Part shown: one piece after another, positions 1-7,079 of the stretch
Numbering within the stretch: position 1 is the first letter of the stretch
How the letters are laid out: every line of letters starts with the position of its first letter
Virus record (IMG/VR): IMGVR_UViG_3300019873_000006
Span: 1 to 21,590 of that record
Source: a virus
Reading direction: 5' to 3' (one strand)
DNA: 21,590 bases
Made by a program: the position numbers and the translations under genes
Notes under the pieces: generated by a model
What the model saw: only the letters and a program-made list of their open reading frames with translations
Database searches by the model: none
What the model was told of the DNA's origin: nothing

Positions 1-67
1 CCTCTTCGGCCGCCGCCTCTTCGGTCTTGGCCTGCTGCTTCTGCTTCTGGACCTGCTCCTGAGCCAT
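1..67 (-). CDS. Partial N-terminus of a Gln/Glu/Ala/Lys-rich protein
   Basis: An ATG at 67-65 opens a frame that runs off the left edge. The visible 22 residues begin MAQEQVQKQKQQAKTEE and continue as an alanine/glutamate run. They are strongly hydrophilic and look like a disordered or helical head. It lies downstream of the endolysin on the same strand, separated by a large hairpin. Too little is visible to name it. A tail-associated or Pup-like small protein would fit the composition, but nothing specific supports either. Confidence 0.5.
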   Translation of the reverse strand, partial: MAQEQVQKQKQQAKTEEAAAEE

Positions 68-93
68 GGTGTGCCTTTCGTGTGGAACGGGAT

Positions 94-128
94 GGGGCCC
101 CGCGTAATGGTTAGTTACCCGGGGCCCC
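94..128 (-). terminator. Long GC hairpin after the endolysin gene
   Basis: Positions 94-102 pair with 120-128 (nine G:C pairs). After one mismatch, GTAA at 104-107 pairs with TTAC at 115-118 around a seven-base loop. It begins 14 bases after the endolysin stop codon. There is no U tract, which is common for actinobacterial terminators. It could instead be an RNA stability or processing element between the endolysin and the next gene. Confidence 0.6.
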
Positions 129-141
129 GATGGTTGAAACC

Positions 142-1548
142 CTACTCGCCGGAAAGCTTCGCGACGATCGCGTCGAGCTTGCCTTCGAGGACGGCGAGCC
201 GGTTGCTCAGCTCCCGCTCCCGCAGGTAGGTCTCCCGCAGGTAGGTCGCGGCGGTCCAGTACTCGTTGGCGGAACCCTTGCCGTCGGGCGACTCGATGAC
301 GCCGTCCGTGGTGAGCAGAAGCTTCGCGTCAGCCTTGGTCAGGGCCACTGTGGAGGTCTCCTTCGGAGGTGTTGCCGGTGTGGCGGTGGAACCCGTCGCG
401 AGTTCCAGGATGCGCTTCATGTCGATGTTGCCCGGGTCGCCGTGGTCGTTCTCCGGGACGTGCTGGTGTCCCAGCCAGCCGTAGTAGGCGGTCCACTGGG
501 CGTTGGTCAGGCGGACGCCGTTCGCCCCGTAGGATGCCGGGTACGCCTTCCAGGTGACCGACGACTTGAGCGGGACGCCGTGGTTGTCGGCCAGCCACTT
601 GACGAGCTTCGCCACCTCGGCCAGCGCCCACTCGGGAGCGTCCGGCCAGAAGATGTGGGTGGTACCAGCGCCCCGCCACTTCTTGGACGTCGCCGGGTCG
701 CAGGTGCCGACCAGCTCGATCTGGAAGGCGTTGAGGGTGTTGGTCTCAACGCCGCCGGCCTTGTTGACCAGCGCGCGGGCCGACCGGTCCACGTCGAAGT
801 GCTGGAACCAGTTGATCTTCTTGTTCTTGATGTCGGGTACGCCGGTGACGTTCGGCGCCGACTTCCCGCCGTCGTAGGTCGGGAGCGTCTTGCCTTCCGT
901 GGTGTGGATAACGCCGACGTTCACCTCCATCGCGCTCCCGCCGCCGTAGAACGCCTTCTGTGACGCGAACGGAATCTTCTGCGGCCCCTTGGCCACGCTC
1001 TTCTCCTTCTTGGTCGCCCAGGCCTTCATGCCGGCCCGGTCGGTGAATTGTGCTCGGTCTTTGTCGATGCCGCCGCCGTTGCTGTACTGGTGGATCAGCC
1101 AGGGGGTCTCGATGGGCGGTTCGCCCGCGGCGTACGACGCGATCCATAGGCCGTCACCGCAGAACCCGGTGGTGTCCCTGTTCTTCCAGAAGTAGCTGTT
1201 GCAGTAGAGGCCGACCTGGTACGTCGGCCTCTTGGCGTCCACGTACTTGATCCACTCGTCCTTCTGGGCGCAGGTGACGCCGTCGTCTTCCCAGTCGAAC
1301 CAGAAGTGATCTCCGGCCTGGTAGGGGGTGAGGCTGAGGAAGAGGTCGGCCTGCGGCACCATGTCGCCCGGCTTCGAGAAGTGGTAGAAGCCGACGGACA
1401 GCCCGTTCTTCCGCGCCCATGCAGTCTGGGCGGCGAGCTTCGGATTGATGGCCTCCATGCCCTTGGTGACCTCTATGATCACGAAGTCGATGCCCTCGAC
1501 GTGGAACTCTTCCGGCTGCCACTTCGAGACATCGTGGCCCTCGATCAT
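142..1548 (-). CDS. Bifunctional endolysin: GH25 muramidase plus type-2 amidase
   Basis: This 468-residue protein should cut host peptidoglycan at the end of infection. Residues 1-178 form a glycoside hydrolase 25 domain: the start reads GHDVSKW, with Asp6 and the FDWED motif (Asp85, Glu87) as likely catalytic acids. Residues 208-385 resemble an N-acetylmuramoyl-L-alanine amidase (amidase_2/PGRP) domain, with VIHTTEG (His215), QHFDVDR (His250) and the late GHQHVPENDHGDPG segment (His361/363, Asp371). A Pro/Thr linker and a short predicted coiled coil (about 430-465) end the protein and may bind cell wall or oligomerise. There is no signal peptide, so export would need a holin; candidates lie at 9405-9833, 2868-3050 and 3923-4066. 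The ATG overlaps the upstream stop codon as ATGA. Confidence 0.93.
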   Translation of the reverse strand: MIEGHDVSKWQPEEFHVEGIDFVIIEVTKGMEAINPKLAAQTAWARKNGLSVGFYHFSKPGDMVPQADLFLSLTPYQAGDHFWFDWEDDGVTCAQKDEWIKYVDAKRPTYQVGLYCNSYFWKNRDTTGFCGDGLWIASYAAGEPPIETPWLIHQYSNGGGIDKDRAQFTDRAGMKAWATKKEKSVAKGPQKIPFASQKAFYGGGSAMEVNVGVIHTTEGKTLPTYDGGKSAPNVTGVPDIKNKKINWFQHFDVDRSARALVNKAGGVETNTLNAFQIELVGTCDPATSKKWRGAGTTHIFWPDAPEWALAEVAKLVKWLADNHGVPLKSSVTWKAYPASYGANGVRLTNAQWTAYYGWLGHQHVPENDHGDPGNIDMKRILELATGSTATPATPPKETSTVALTKADAKLLLTTDGVIESPDGKGSANEYWTAATYLRETYLRERELSNRLAVLEGKLDAIVAKLSGE

Positions 1549-1742
1549 CTTCCGGTCCTTCCCGAGCGGTTGGCCCGGACGTTCCGGACCGAACGGTTGA
1601 TGCGCCCAGAGCGTTCCTGCCGGCCCTGGAGGAGCTGACGGACGAGCCGGGCCCGTCGGTTGACGCCGCGCAGCTCCTGGTTGCCTGACTGGCTTCCGGG
1701 GACGCTGCCGGGCTTCTTGGGGGTCCGGCCGAAGTAAGCCAC
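1545..1742 (-). CDS. Small arginine-rich basic protein, unknown
   Basis: A GTG-started frame of 65 residues with many arginines (RRARLVRQLLQGRQERSGRIN) and few acidic residues. It ends in a four-base ATGA overlap with the endolysin. A purine-rich ribosome site (GAGGGAGGGG) lies in the tail of the upstream DUF3310 gene. The strong positive charge suggests nucleic acid or membrane binding, but no family is recognised. Its position directly ahead of the endolysin makes translational coupling likely. Confidence 0.65.
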   Translation of the reverse strand: MAYFGRTPKKPGSVPGSQSGNQELRGVNRRARLVRQLLQGRQERSGRINRSVRNVRANRSGRTGR

Positions 1743-1743
1743 G

Positions 1744-2085
1744 TTACCCCTCCCTCTCCGCGATCTCTATGGCGCGGTCAAGGAAGTGCCGGGCCTTCTT
1801 CAAGTCTTCCACCTTCGAGCCCTTGTTCCCAGCCCGCAGAAGGTACTTGAGGACCGAGCCGCGGAAGTAGCCGAGCTCCCACACCTCGACGATGTCCCAG
1901 ATCTGGATCGCGCGAAGGTAGTGGGAGCCACCGACCTGCTTCGGGTCAGGCTTGATCGTCTGGCGGTCGATAGCTTGGTCGACCGCCGCCGCCCGACGCT
2001 GACTCGGGCAGGCGCACGGGAAAACAGAGCAGCCCAGACGGTCGTGATAGCTGACCTGGTGCGCGCAGTTTTCGCAGGTGGCCAT
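1744..2085 (-). CDS. DUF3310 family protein with N-terminal zinc-ribbon
   Basis: This 113-residue protein has the DUF3310 signature: GGSHYLRAIQIWDIVEVWEL (about 52-71) followed by GYFRGSVLKYLLRAGNKG and a final KVEDLKKARHFLDRAIE helix. DUF3310 proteins are common in phages of many hosts; some databases label them nucleotide-kinase-like, but the biochemical role is unclear. The first 30 residues add a cysteine set (Cys4, Cys7, Cys19, Cys24/26), likely zinc binding. The ATG overlaps the stop codon of the upstream gene (ATGA at 2085-2088). Confidence 0.85.
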   Translation of the reverse strand: MATCENCAHQVSYHDRLGCSVFPCACPSQRRAAAVDQAIDRQTIKPDPKQVGGSHYLRAIQIWDIVEVWELGYFRGSVLKYLLRAGNKGSKVEDLKKARHFLDRAIEIAEREG

Positions 2086-2282
2086 CAGTCGTCCTCCCCC
2101 TTGATAACGACCATGGATGCGACGTTGTCGGTGAAGTGGACGTTGACGCCGGAGCCGAAGGTTGCGCCCGCCCAGAACTCCTCCAGCCCCGCAATCTCCT
2201 CTTCGTCGAGGACGCCGTTGTACGCGATGACCACCGTGTCACCCGGGCGGGCTACCGCCGCGAGATACTCAGGCCCACTCAT
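2085..2282 (-). CDS. Hypothetical small acidic protein
   Basis: A 65-residue acidic protein (MSGPEYLAAVARPGDTVVIA...). I chose the ATG at 2282 because GGAG lies five bases upstream of it; the GTG at 2288 is too close to that site. The N-terminus overlaps the end of the preceding 52-residue gene by 14 bases and the C-terminus overlaps DUF3310. The alternating hydrophobic strands around DTVVIAYNGVL and SMVVIKGE suggest a small alpha/beta fold. No family is recognised. Confidence 0.7.
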   Translation of the reverse strand: MSGPEYLAAVARPGDTVVIAYNGVLDEEEIAGLEEFWAGATFGSGVNVHFTDNVASMVVIKGEDD

Positions 2283-2427
2283 CGTCACTCCATTCGTGGA
2301 TGATGACCGCGTCGGTCGAGATGAGCTGCACGAGCTCCTGGAACGGCATCCCGTTGGCGTGGAGGAGAGCGTACTCTCCGGGGTTCTCCTGACGGCGCCG
2401 GGAGCTTTCGAGCTGAGTCTCGTTCAC
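2269..2427 (-). CDS. Hypothetical 52-residue protein
   Basis: A GTG start at 2427-2425 is preceded by a strong GGAAGGAAG site. The product (VNETQLESSRRRQENPGEY..., ending HEWSDDEWA) is charged, with one helical stretch (PFQELVQLISTDAVIIHEW). The start overlaps the stop codon of the upstream gene (GTGA) and the end overlaps the next gene, so it fits the gapless operon. Function unknown. Confidence 0.65.
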   Translation of the reverse strand: MNETQLESSRRRQENPGEYALLHANGMPFQELVQLISTDAVIIHEWSDDEWA

Positions 2428-2603
2428 GATTCTTCCTTCCTGTGTGCCGTGATCTTGCAGTCACCGTGCAGGTGCCCGCATTCGCAGGCCGGGCCGTAGT
2501 TCACGACCGCCGCCCAGTTGGTCCCAGAACGGGCCGAGGCCCGGATCTCCTCCACTCGCTCGGGGGAGATCGCGGGCTTCTCGGTTTTCTTCCTGGCGGC
2601 CAT
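2424..2603 (-). CDS. Small cysteine-containing protein, putative metal binder
   Basis: A 59-residue product starts MAARKKTEKPAISPERVEE, has a helical middle, and ends with a compact Cys/His group (CECGHLHGDC, about 40-49) that could hold zinc. It has no close match to a known domain. The stop codon overlaps the next gene's GTG, and the ATG lies one base after the stop codon of the gene upstream. A small DNA- or protein-binding role is possible but unproven. Confidence 0.65.
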   Translation of the reverse strand: MAARKKTEKPAISPERVEEIRASARSGTNWAAVVNYGPACECGHLHGDCKITAHRKEES

Positions 2604-2604
2604 C

Positions 2605-2868
2605 TCAGCCGCCGGTGGTGATCAGAACGCGGTCGGAGTCGGCCAGGTCGTACAGCGGCTCCCAGCGCCACTCGTAGTCGCTCTCGGTGAGCGAGTTGCG
2701 CAGGTAGGCGGTGTGGTCGCGAAGGGTGTCGGGGTAGGCGGTCAGCTTGTCCCAGCCGGAGCCGAGGAGCCTGAGGGCGACCTTCTCGGCGAGCTGCTCG
2801 ATGGTGAGCTTACCGGCGTTGTACTCGCCGACCTCGGGGCGCAGGTCGATGGAGAGGATCCAGGACAT
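2605..2868 (-). CDS. Hypothetical 87-residue protein
   Basis: The ATG at 2868-2866 overlaps the upstream membrane gene's stop codon (ATGA). The product begins MSWILSIDLRPEVGEYNAGK and contains a helix (TIEQLAEKVALRLLG) and a Trp/Tyr-rich part (YEWRWEPLYDLAD). It looks like a soluble alpha/beta mini-protein. No motif points to an activity. The same reading frame extends far upstream, but that part is antisense-like sequence under the metallophosphoesterase gene. Confidence 0.7.
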   Translation of the reverse strand: MSWILSIDLRPEVGEYNAGKLTIEQLAEKVALRLLGSGWDKLTAYPDTLRDHTAYLRNSLTESDYEWRWEPLYDLADSDRVLITTGG

Positions 2869-3050
2869 CAGGCGCCCACCCCCAGGGCGAGGAGGATCAG
2901 GCTGACGGCGACCACGAGGTTGGTGACAACCAGCAGGCGGGCCGTCCTGACGGTCACCGGCTTGCGGGGCTTGCCGATACTGCGGATGACGCCTACCGCG
3001 TCGAGGACGTAGATGCCGGCGAGGAAGTAGAGGAGAATGTCGAGGTTCAT
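2868..3050 (-). CDS. Small two-helix membrane protein, possible holin
   Basis: Sixty residues with two hydrophobic segments: about 4-23 (DILLYFLAGIYVLDAVGVI) and 38-58 (ARLLVVTNLVVAVSLILLAL). They are joined by a basic loop containing KPRKPVTVRTAR. A GGAAGAGG ribosome site lies just upstream of the ATG. Two helices with a charged loop resemble a small class II holin, and it is co-directional with the endolysin about 1.3 kb downstream. The pair at 9405-9833 are equally good candidates, so the holin call is only a suggestion. Confidence 0.7.
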   Translation of the reverse strand: MNLDILLYFLAGIYVLDAVGVIRSIGKPRKPVTVRTARLLVVTNLVVAVSLILLALGVGA

Positions 3051-3073
3051 GGTGCCTCTTCCTGGGGGAGGGG

Positions 3074-3835
3074 TTACGGGCGGTAGACGCGGCCGTCGAA
3101 CGTGAAACTGTTGTCCGCGTCGAGGAGTACCAACTGTGGGTAAGTCTTCCCGCGTTCGACGACCAGCAAACCGAATCCGCGCTGCCAGTTGGGGGACTTC
3201 GACTTGATGTACGTGGCCGCGGTTTCGACCATTCCGTGACCGACTTCCATGCCGGTGAGGCGGCGCCGGTGTCCGGGGAGGCCGACCGTCCTGGAGAGGA
3301 TGCCGGCGCGGTGCGTATGGCCACAGACGACGCTGGCGTCCCATGTGGCGGTCATCGCGAAGGCGGTACCCCCGGCGATGCGGGAGAGGCCCCCTTCGTC
3401 GCCGTGGGCGGCCACCCAGCCGGGGGCGATGAATTCGGGGGAGTGGAGGAGCTTGGTCTTCTTGGGTGTCCGGAAGAGCGCTTCGAGGTTCCACTCGGAG
3501 TCTTCGCCGCCCAGAGCGGGGGCGTACTTCTCCATGTAGTCCATAACGCGGCGGTCGTGGTTGCCGATCTTGATCCAGTCGAACTGGAACTGCTCGATGA
3601 TCTTCCGGGTCTCGCGGACCTCCGCCCAGAATGTGCCCTTGAACTCGCCGGCCGCGCCCTTGTTCCAGCGGCCCACTGTCGGCTGGTCCATCAGGTCGCC
3701 GATCTGACCGACCTCGACCTTCGTGTACCTCCGCGAAGCGCGCATGGCCTTCACGAACTTCAGCATCACCCTCACGAACTCCGGATCCTGGTACGGAACC
3801 TGAAGGTCTGGGATGACAACGATGAGCTTGGCCAT
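3074..3835 (-). CDS. Calcineurin-like metallophosphoesterase
   Basis: This 253-residue protein has the ordered metal-binding motifs of the superfamily: PDLQVP (Asp10, with Gln12 where the usual DxH has His), GQIGDLMD (Asp47), IGNHD (Asn92, His93), AAHGDE (His144) and CGHTHRAG (His173, His175). It should hydrolyse a phosphoester using two metal ions; phage members act on nucleic acid ends, cyclic nucleotides or protein phosphates, and the substrate cannot be read here. It is the first gene after a strong hairpin, so it may have its own promoter. The ATG follows a GGAGGGAAA site. Confidence 0.9.
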   Translation of the reverse strand: MAKLIVVIPDLQVPYQDPEFVRVMLKFVKAMRASRRYTKVEVGQIGDLMDQPTVGRWNKGAAGEFKGTFWAEVRETRKIIEQFQFDWIKIGNHDRRVMDYMEKYAPALGGEDSEWNLEALFRTPKKTKLLHSPEFIAPGWVAAHGDEGGLSRIAGGTAFAMTATWDASVVCGHTHRAGILSRTVGLPGHRRRLTGMEVGHGMVETAATYIKSKSPNWQRGFGLLVVERGKTYPQLVLLDADNSFTFDGRVYRP

Positions 3836-3855
3836 TTTCCCTCCGGGGAAAGGTA

Positions 3856-3911
3856 GAAGCGGGGCGCCGTAGAGTGTCCAGCTCCCCCTGTTTGGGGAGG
3901 CGCCCCGCTTC
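3856..3911 (-). terminator. Very strong 13-bp hairpin terminator
   Basis: Positions 3856-3868 (GAAGCGGGGCGCC) pair perfectly with 3899-3911. A second short stem sits inside (TCCCC 3883-3887 with GGGGA 3894-3898). It begins 11 bases after the stop codon of the 47-residue membrane gene and lies just ahead of the metallophosphoesterase gene. The stem is perfectly symmetric, so it could stop transcription from either side. Confidence 0.75.
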
Positions 3912-3922
3912 AGTCTATGGGC

Positions 3923-4066
3923 CTAGTGGCCTACTGCTACCCCGATGAGAGCCGCGGCACCAACTCCGGCGCCGACGCACAGGAGTACGATCCACACCCA
4001 GACGAGCGCCAGGAGAAGGTACTCGAAGGCTTCGTCCGTACGTTCTCGCACTGTCCTCTTTGTCAT
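3923..4066 (-). CDS. 47-residue single-pass membrane protein
   Basis: A GAGAGG ribosome site lies seven bases ahead of the ATG at 4066. A charged head (MTKRTVRERTDEAFE) is followed by a continuous hydrophobic stretch (YLLLALVWVWIVLLCVGAG, then VGAAALIGVAVG) that makes one long or two short membrane helices. It lies between tRNA-Asn and a strong terminator, so tRNA and gene may share a transcript. Possible roles are a holin partner, spanin-like or superinfection factor; none can be shown. Confidence 0.7.
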   Translation of the reverse strand: MTKRTVRERTDEAFEYLLLALVWVWIVLLCVGAGVGAAALIGVAVGH

Positions 4067-4101
4067 GATGGTGCCTCTCATCAGGGGGATTTGTGGGGGA
4101 G

Positions 4102-4173
4102 CTCCCGAGGCAGGATTCGAACCTGCGATACGCGCATTAACAGTGCGCTGCCTTGCCGCTTGGCTACTCGGGA
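4102..4173 (-). tRNA. tRNA-Asn (anticodon GTT)
   Basis: The 72-base minus-strand sequence folds as a full cloverleaf. The acceptor TCCCGAG pairs with CTCGGGA, the anticodon arm is GCGCA-CTGTTAA-TGCGC, and the T arm is GCAGG-TTCGAAT-CCTGC. The anticodon GTT lies at 4141-4139. The discriminator base is G and CCA is not coded at the 3' end. It probably supports phage translation. Confidence 0.95.
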
Positions 4174-4177
4174 AGGT

Positions 4178-4213
4178 GGAGCCCCTGCGCCCTCCTGCGA
4201 GAGCAGGGGCTCC
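4178..4213 (-). terminator. 11-bp hairpin between the 4221 gene and tRNA-Asn
   Basis: GGAGCCCCTGC (4178-4188) pairs perfectly with 4203-4213 around a 14-base loop. It follows the stop codon of the proline-rich protein gene within 10 bases on the minus strand and precedes the tRNA by four bases. It may stop transcription or mark the 5' processing point of the tRNA. Confidence 0.7.
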
Positions 4214-4220
4214 GGGTCGA

Positions 4221-4853
4221 TCAGCTACCGACGACACCCCAGAGGGCGACCGCGGCGGCCTGGGTCGGCGGAACCGGGTAACCCTTGGCGCTGAGCGCCG
4301 CAGCGAGGGCGGGGTCGACCGGGTCAGCGACCGGAGCCGGCGTCGCCGGAGCAGCCCACGAAGGGGCAGGACCCTGGTCGGCGACCGCGGCGGGCTGTCC
4401 ACCCCAGGCAGGCGCTGCCTGAGTAGCCGGAGCGACGTAGGCGGGCGGAGTAGGGGGGGCTGCCTGCGTCTGCGGCTGGGCGAACTGGTTGCGGGGGTTC
4501 GCGGCGAGGTAGGCCTCCGCCTGAGCGACCTCGGCCTCGACGTGCGGAGACAGGAGCCACGGCGGGTTGCCCTTGGTGTTCTGGCCCTGGCCGAGACGAC
4601 CGAGAACCATGCCGTCCGGGACGGCGGCCTTGAGCTGCGTGACCAGCGCGGTGGCGAAGATCAGGGCGTTGTCGAGGACGCGGCCGGTGTCGAGGTTGAC
4701 GATCTTCGTGGCGACCGCGTCGGCGACGCCGTGAGCGGTGGTGACGCCGACCTGGAGCTGGGTGGGGAAGAAGAGGAGAAGCTGGCCGTTGTGCTCCGAG
4801 GCGACGAACTTGTCCTCGGGGTTCGCGATGGCCGGCTGCTGGAACTGGGACAT
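4221..4853 (-). CDS. Putative ssDNA-binding-like protein with Pro/Ala/Gln-rich tail
   Basis: The best start is the ATG at 4853, eight bases after GGAG, giving 210 residues. Residues 12-115 look like a compact beta-rich domain (DKFVASEHNGQLLLFFPTQL and MVLGRLGQGQNTKGNPPWLL). Residues 120-200 are a low-complexity Pro/Ala/Gln tail, and the last residues are hydrophobic. A folded domain plus disordered tail, just downstream of a Cas4-like nuclease on the same strand, suggests a single-strand DNA-binding or replication accessory protein. I see no OB-fold signature, so this is inference. An upstream in-frame start at 4910 lacks a ribosome site. Confidence 0.6.
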   Translation of the reverse strand: MSQFQQPAIANPEDKFVASEHNGQLLLFFPTQLQVGVTTAHGVADAVATKIVNLDTGRVLDNALIFATALVTQLKAAVPDGMVLGRLGQGQNTKGNPPWLLSPHVEAEVAQAEAYLAANPRNQFAQPQTQAAPPTPPAYVAPATQAAPAWGGQPAAVADQGPAPSWAAPATPAPVADPVDPALAAALSAKGYPVPPTQAAAVALWGVVGS

Positions 4854-4921
4854 TCGTTGATCTCCTAGATCTGGGGGTTGGGTGCCGAGTCTAGTGGGAG
4901 GGTCTGACATCCACTAGTGTA

Positions 4922-6352
4922 CTACTTCCCGGGACAACCCCGGGTGAAACCTACATCTTTCGGAAGATGGAACGGGCAGTACCGGCAGTCGTCGGCGACG
5001 GGGAACGTGGCCGCGATCTCCATGTCGGGGCGGACACCCTTCCCCTGAGCGAGCGTCTCCCTGTTGATGTCCTCGACACGCTTGAGGGCGGCCAGGGCAA
5101 CCTTCTTGTCGTACTTCTCCGTCCAGACGTGCATCTCATCGAGAGAGCCGCCGGCCCGCGGGAGGCCGACCACAGCGACGTTCTTCACCTTCTCGCCACT
5201 CAGTTCGGCGCCGTACCCGTAGGTGTGGGCCTGGATCCGGTAGGTGTCGGACGGGCCGTTCAGCCGGAACTTGTCCAGGGAGTACTTCCCCATGAACTTC
5301 CAGTCGACGATCGTGCCGTCGCGGCGGTCGAGTAGGTCCGACGTGCCCTTCGGAACGAGCGGGTTGCCGAGGTTGACGCGCATCTCGACGGCGTACCGGC
5401 CGGTGCCGGCGTCGGCGAACTCGTAGATCTCGCCCATGCCCACGTGGCCGCAGGTGCCGACGAACGCCGCCCACCCGTCTCCGCCGGGGTTGACCGCCGG
5501 GATGCCCATGAGAGTCATCGCCAGACGACGATCGCATGGAGTGCCGATCTCAGACGGGCCGAGAGTGACCTGAGCCGAGCGATTGTCAGCCGTCTTCCGG
5601 TTCGAGTACGAATAGAACGTTTCCTTGATCTTGGTCGCCAGCTCCTTCGCGAGGTCGCCCATCGGGGCGGGCTTCACCGGGCCGTTGTACTCCGGAGGCT
5701 GAAGGAATACCGGCTTCGGCTCCTTCCACTCCGTCGGCTGAAGGAACGGGCTCCACGGCTGGTGGAACCGGTCCGACAGCCGCGTCCCCAACGAGAAGGG
5801 ATCCGGTGGCGAGGGCTCGGTTTCGGGCCTCATTGAGGGCTCGGGCGTAGTCACCGATTCCGGGGAGCTGGTCGCTGTGGACGCACCAGAACTTGCAGCG
5901 GGTGCAGACCCTGACGGGCTCTCCCATGACTCATCACTCTCCGCATTTGCAGCAGGGGCGGCATTCGGTGCAGTGCTCTCCGTGGCCGCATCGGTGGAGG
6001 TTTCGTCGAGCGACGGCAGAGGCAGATCGTCGATCTTGCGAGCGTGAGCTGCGCGCACTCCGCTTACTGGGCATCGGTCCTCTCCCCTCAGGGTTGTCTG
6101 GTGCAGGTCGAAGTAACCCAAGCGGGTCAACCTCACCCTGCGGTCACAGTTGGGGCACCTCTGGTAGTCGACGCCGGCGACCGGAACGTCAGCCGGAGCC
6201 TTGACGTCCACCGGGCCGTTCTCCAGGATGTGCGCCGGAATCGCGTCCGACGACATCGGACACGGCTCACCCTCGCCGTCGGTGTGGCTCCGGTAGCGGT
6301 CGTTCTTGGTGGGGGTGATGTTCTTGCGGCAGTCGGGGCAGGGATACCTCAC
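4922..6352 (-). CDS. Cas4-like PD-(D/E)XK nuclease with two N-terminal zinc fingers
   Basis: A GTG-started protein of 476 residues. Residues 1-100 carry two copies of one zinc module: Cys5-Cys8-His23-Cys31 and Cys66-Cys69-His84-Cys94. Residues 105-230 are a Ser/Pro/Ala/Glu linker. Residues 265-476 are a RecB/Cas4-type nuclease: His303 (CGHVGMGE), Asp339 (GTSDLLD), Asp350-Trp-Lys352, and Gln374...Tyr378. Four cysteines (273, 456, 459, 473) are placed as in iron-sulfur members of the family. The expected role is exonuclease action in recombination or DNA end processing. The start overlaps the NUMOD4 gene as GTGA. The next gene downstream may be its ssDNA-binding partner. Confidence 0.88.
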   Translation of the reverse strand: MRYPCPDCRKNITPTKNDRYRSHTDGEGEPCPMSSDAIPAHILENGPVDVKAPADVPVAGVDYQRCPNCDRRVRLTRLGYFDLHQTTLRGEDRCPVSGVRAAHARKIDDLPLPSLDETSTDAATESTAPNAAPAANAESDESWESPSGSAPAASSGASTATSSPESVTTPEPSMRPETEPSPPDPFSLGTRLSDRFHQPWSPFLQPTEWKEPKPVFLQPPEYNGPVKPAPMGDLAKELATKIKETFYSYSNRKTADNRSAQVTLGPSEIGTPCDRRLAMTLMGIPAVNPGGDGWAAFVGTCGHVGMGEIYEFADAGTGRYAVEMRVNLGNPLVPKGTSDLLDRRDGTIVDWKFMGKYSLDKFRLNGPSDTYRIQAHTYGYGAELSGEKVKNVAVVGLPRAGGSLDEMHVWTEKYDKKVALAALKRVEDINRETLAQGKGVRPDMEIAATFPVADDCRYCPFHLPKDVGFTRGCPGK

Positions 6353-6618
6353 GGGCGGTACCGCCGGTCTTCATCCCAGTCCTCGCCGCCGAACGTCACC
6401 CTCTGGATCTTGTCGATGGTGATCGACCGGGCGACACCCTTGTGGCACAAGTTGACGTGCAGCTTCCCGCGGGTCGAACCAGGCTTCAGCACCTTCGGTT
6501 CGGCCCGGCGGGCGCCCGACTGGGAGCCCTGGACGCGGTACGACCGGACGCGGCCCTCGTTCGACACCTCGTACCAGCCCCCGTGTCCGGGGATGGGCGT
6601 CCAGATCTCGTTGTTCAC
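6349..6618 (-). CDS. Stand-alone NUMOD4 domain protein
   Basis: The GTG at 6618 is seven bases after GGAGGG, giving 89 residues. The N-terminus EIWTPIPGHGGWYEVSNEGRV (about 4-24) is the NUMOD4 motif (W-x-P-I...YEVSNxGRVRS), normally a DNA-binding module fused to an HNH homing endonuclease. Here no HNH follows in the same chain; after RSYR comes a basic segment ending VTFGGEDWDEDRRYRP. The neighbouring upstream gene is an HNH-type endonuclease VII, with a GTGA overlap. It may be a DNA-binding partner or the decayed half of a homing endonuclease. Confidence 0.85.
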   Translation of the reverse strand: MNNEIWTPIPGHGGWYEVSNEGRVRSYRVQGSQSGARRAEPKVLKPGSTRGKLHVNLCHKGVARSITIDKIQRVTFGGEDWDEDRRYRP

Positions 6619-7079
6619 TGATCTTCCCTCCGGTTGTCCTGGTGAATTGCGGTGATGCCCAACTGCTTCGCGGGCGGGTTCTTCAGATACTCGAAGATCC
6701 GCCGGCCGGCCTCGGGGTCGTCCCGCACCCAGCCGAGGAACTTGTTGCATGGGCCACACAACAGCCCCCGGGTCTCGCCCGTCTTGTGATCGTGGTCCAC
6801 CGAAAGGTTCTTCGACAGCCCCTTCGACCACTGGCAGATAGCGCACTTGCCGCCCTGCCTGATGTAGATATCCCCGTACTGGCCGGGCTTCAAACCATAA
6901 ACCCGCTGAACTCTTCGCTCGTGGGCGCCGGACTTCGCGTTGCGCTTCTTCTGCGTGTCGTGCGACTTACACCGAGGGCCGGCATGCGGGGCGGGCCGGG
7001 GGTACTTCGGGTAGGGCTTGCCGAGGTTCTCGCGGTGCGTCTTGCAGTCGACACACTCGGCGTCAACGGGCCGCGTCAT
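6615..7079 (-). CDS. Recombination endonuclease VII / HNH family nuclease
   Basis: This 154-residue protein has the endonuclease VII core: CAIC (Cys79, Cys82), the DHDHKTGETRGLLC active-site strand (95-108) and CGPCN (Cys108, Cys111, Asn112). The four cysteines bind structural zinc, and the Asp/His residues with Asn112 form the metal-dependent nuclease site. In T4 the family resolves branched DNA before packaging; in actinophages it is a common HNH gene. An extra Cys/His pair group (CVDC 9-12, CKSH 37-40) suggests a second zinc site. The ATG overlaps the upstream stop codon. Confidence 0.92.
   Translation of the reverse strand: MTRPVDAECVDCKTHRENLGKPYPKYPRPAPHAGPRCKSHDTQKKRNAKSGAHERRVQRVYGLKPGQYGDIYIRQGGKCAICQWSKGLSKNLSVDHDHKTGETRGLLCGPCNKFLGWVRDDPEAGRRIFEYLKNPPAKQLGITAIHQDNRREDQ

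Noticed and set aside
1-67. Pup-like or tail protein identity for the partial left-edge gene
   Set aside because: Only 22 low-complexity residues are visible, and composition alone cannot support a name.
130-963. Long plus-strand open frame (277 residues) opposite the endolysin
   Set aside because: It is antisense to a clear endolysin and has the Arg/Val/Gly/Leu-rich makeup of high-GC shadow frames, with no recognisable motif.
3945-4868. Plus-strand frame spanning tRNA-Asn and two terminators
   Set aside because: It runs through a tRNA and two hairpins and is antisense to real genes.
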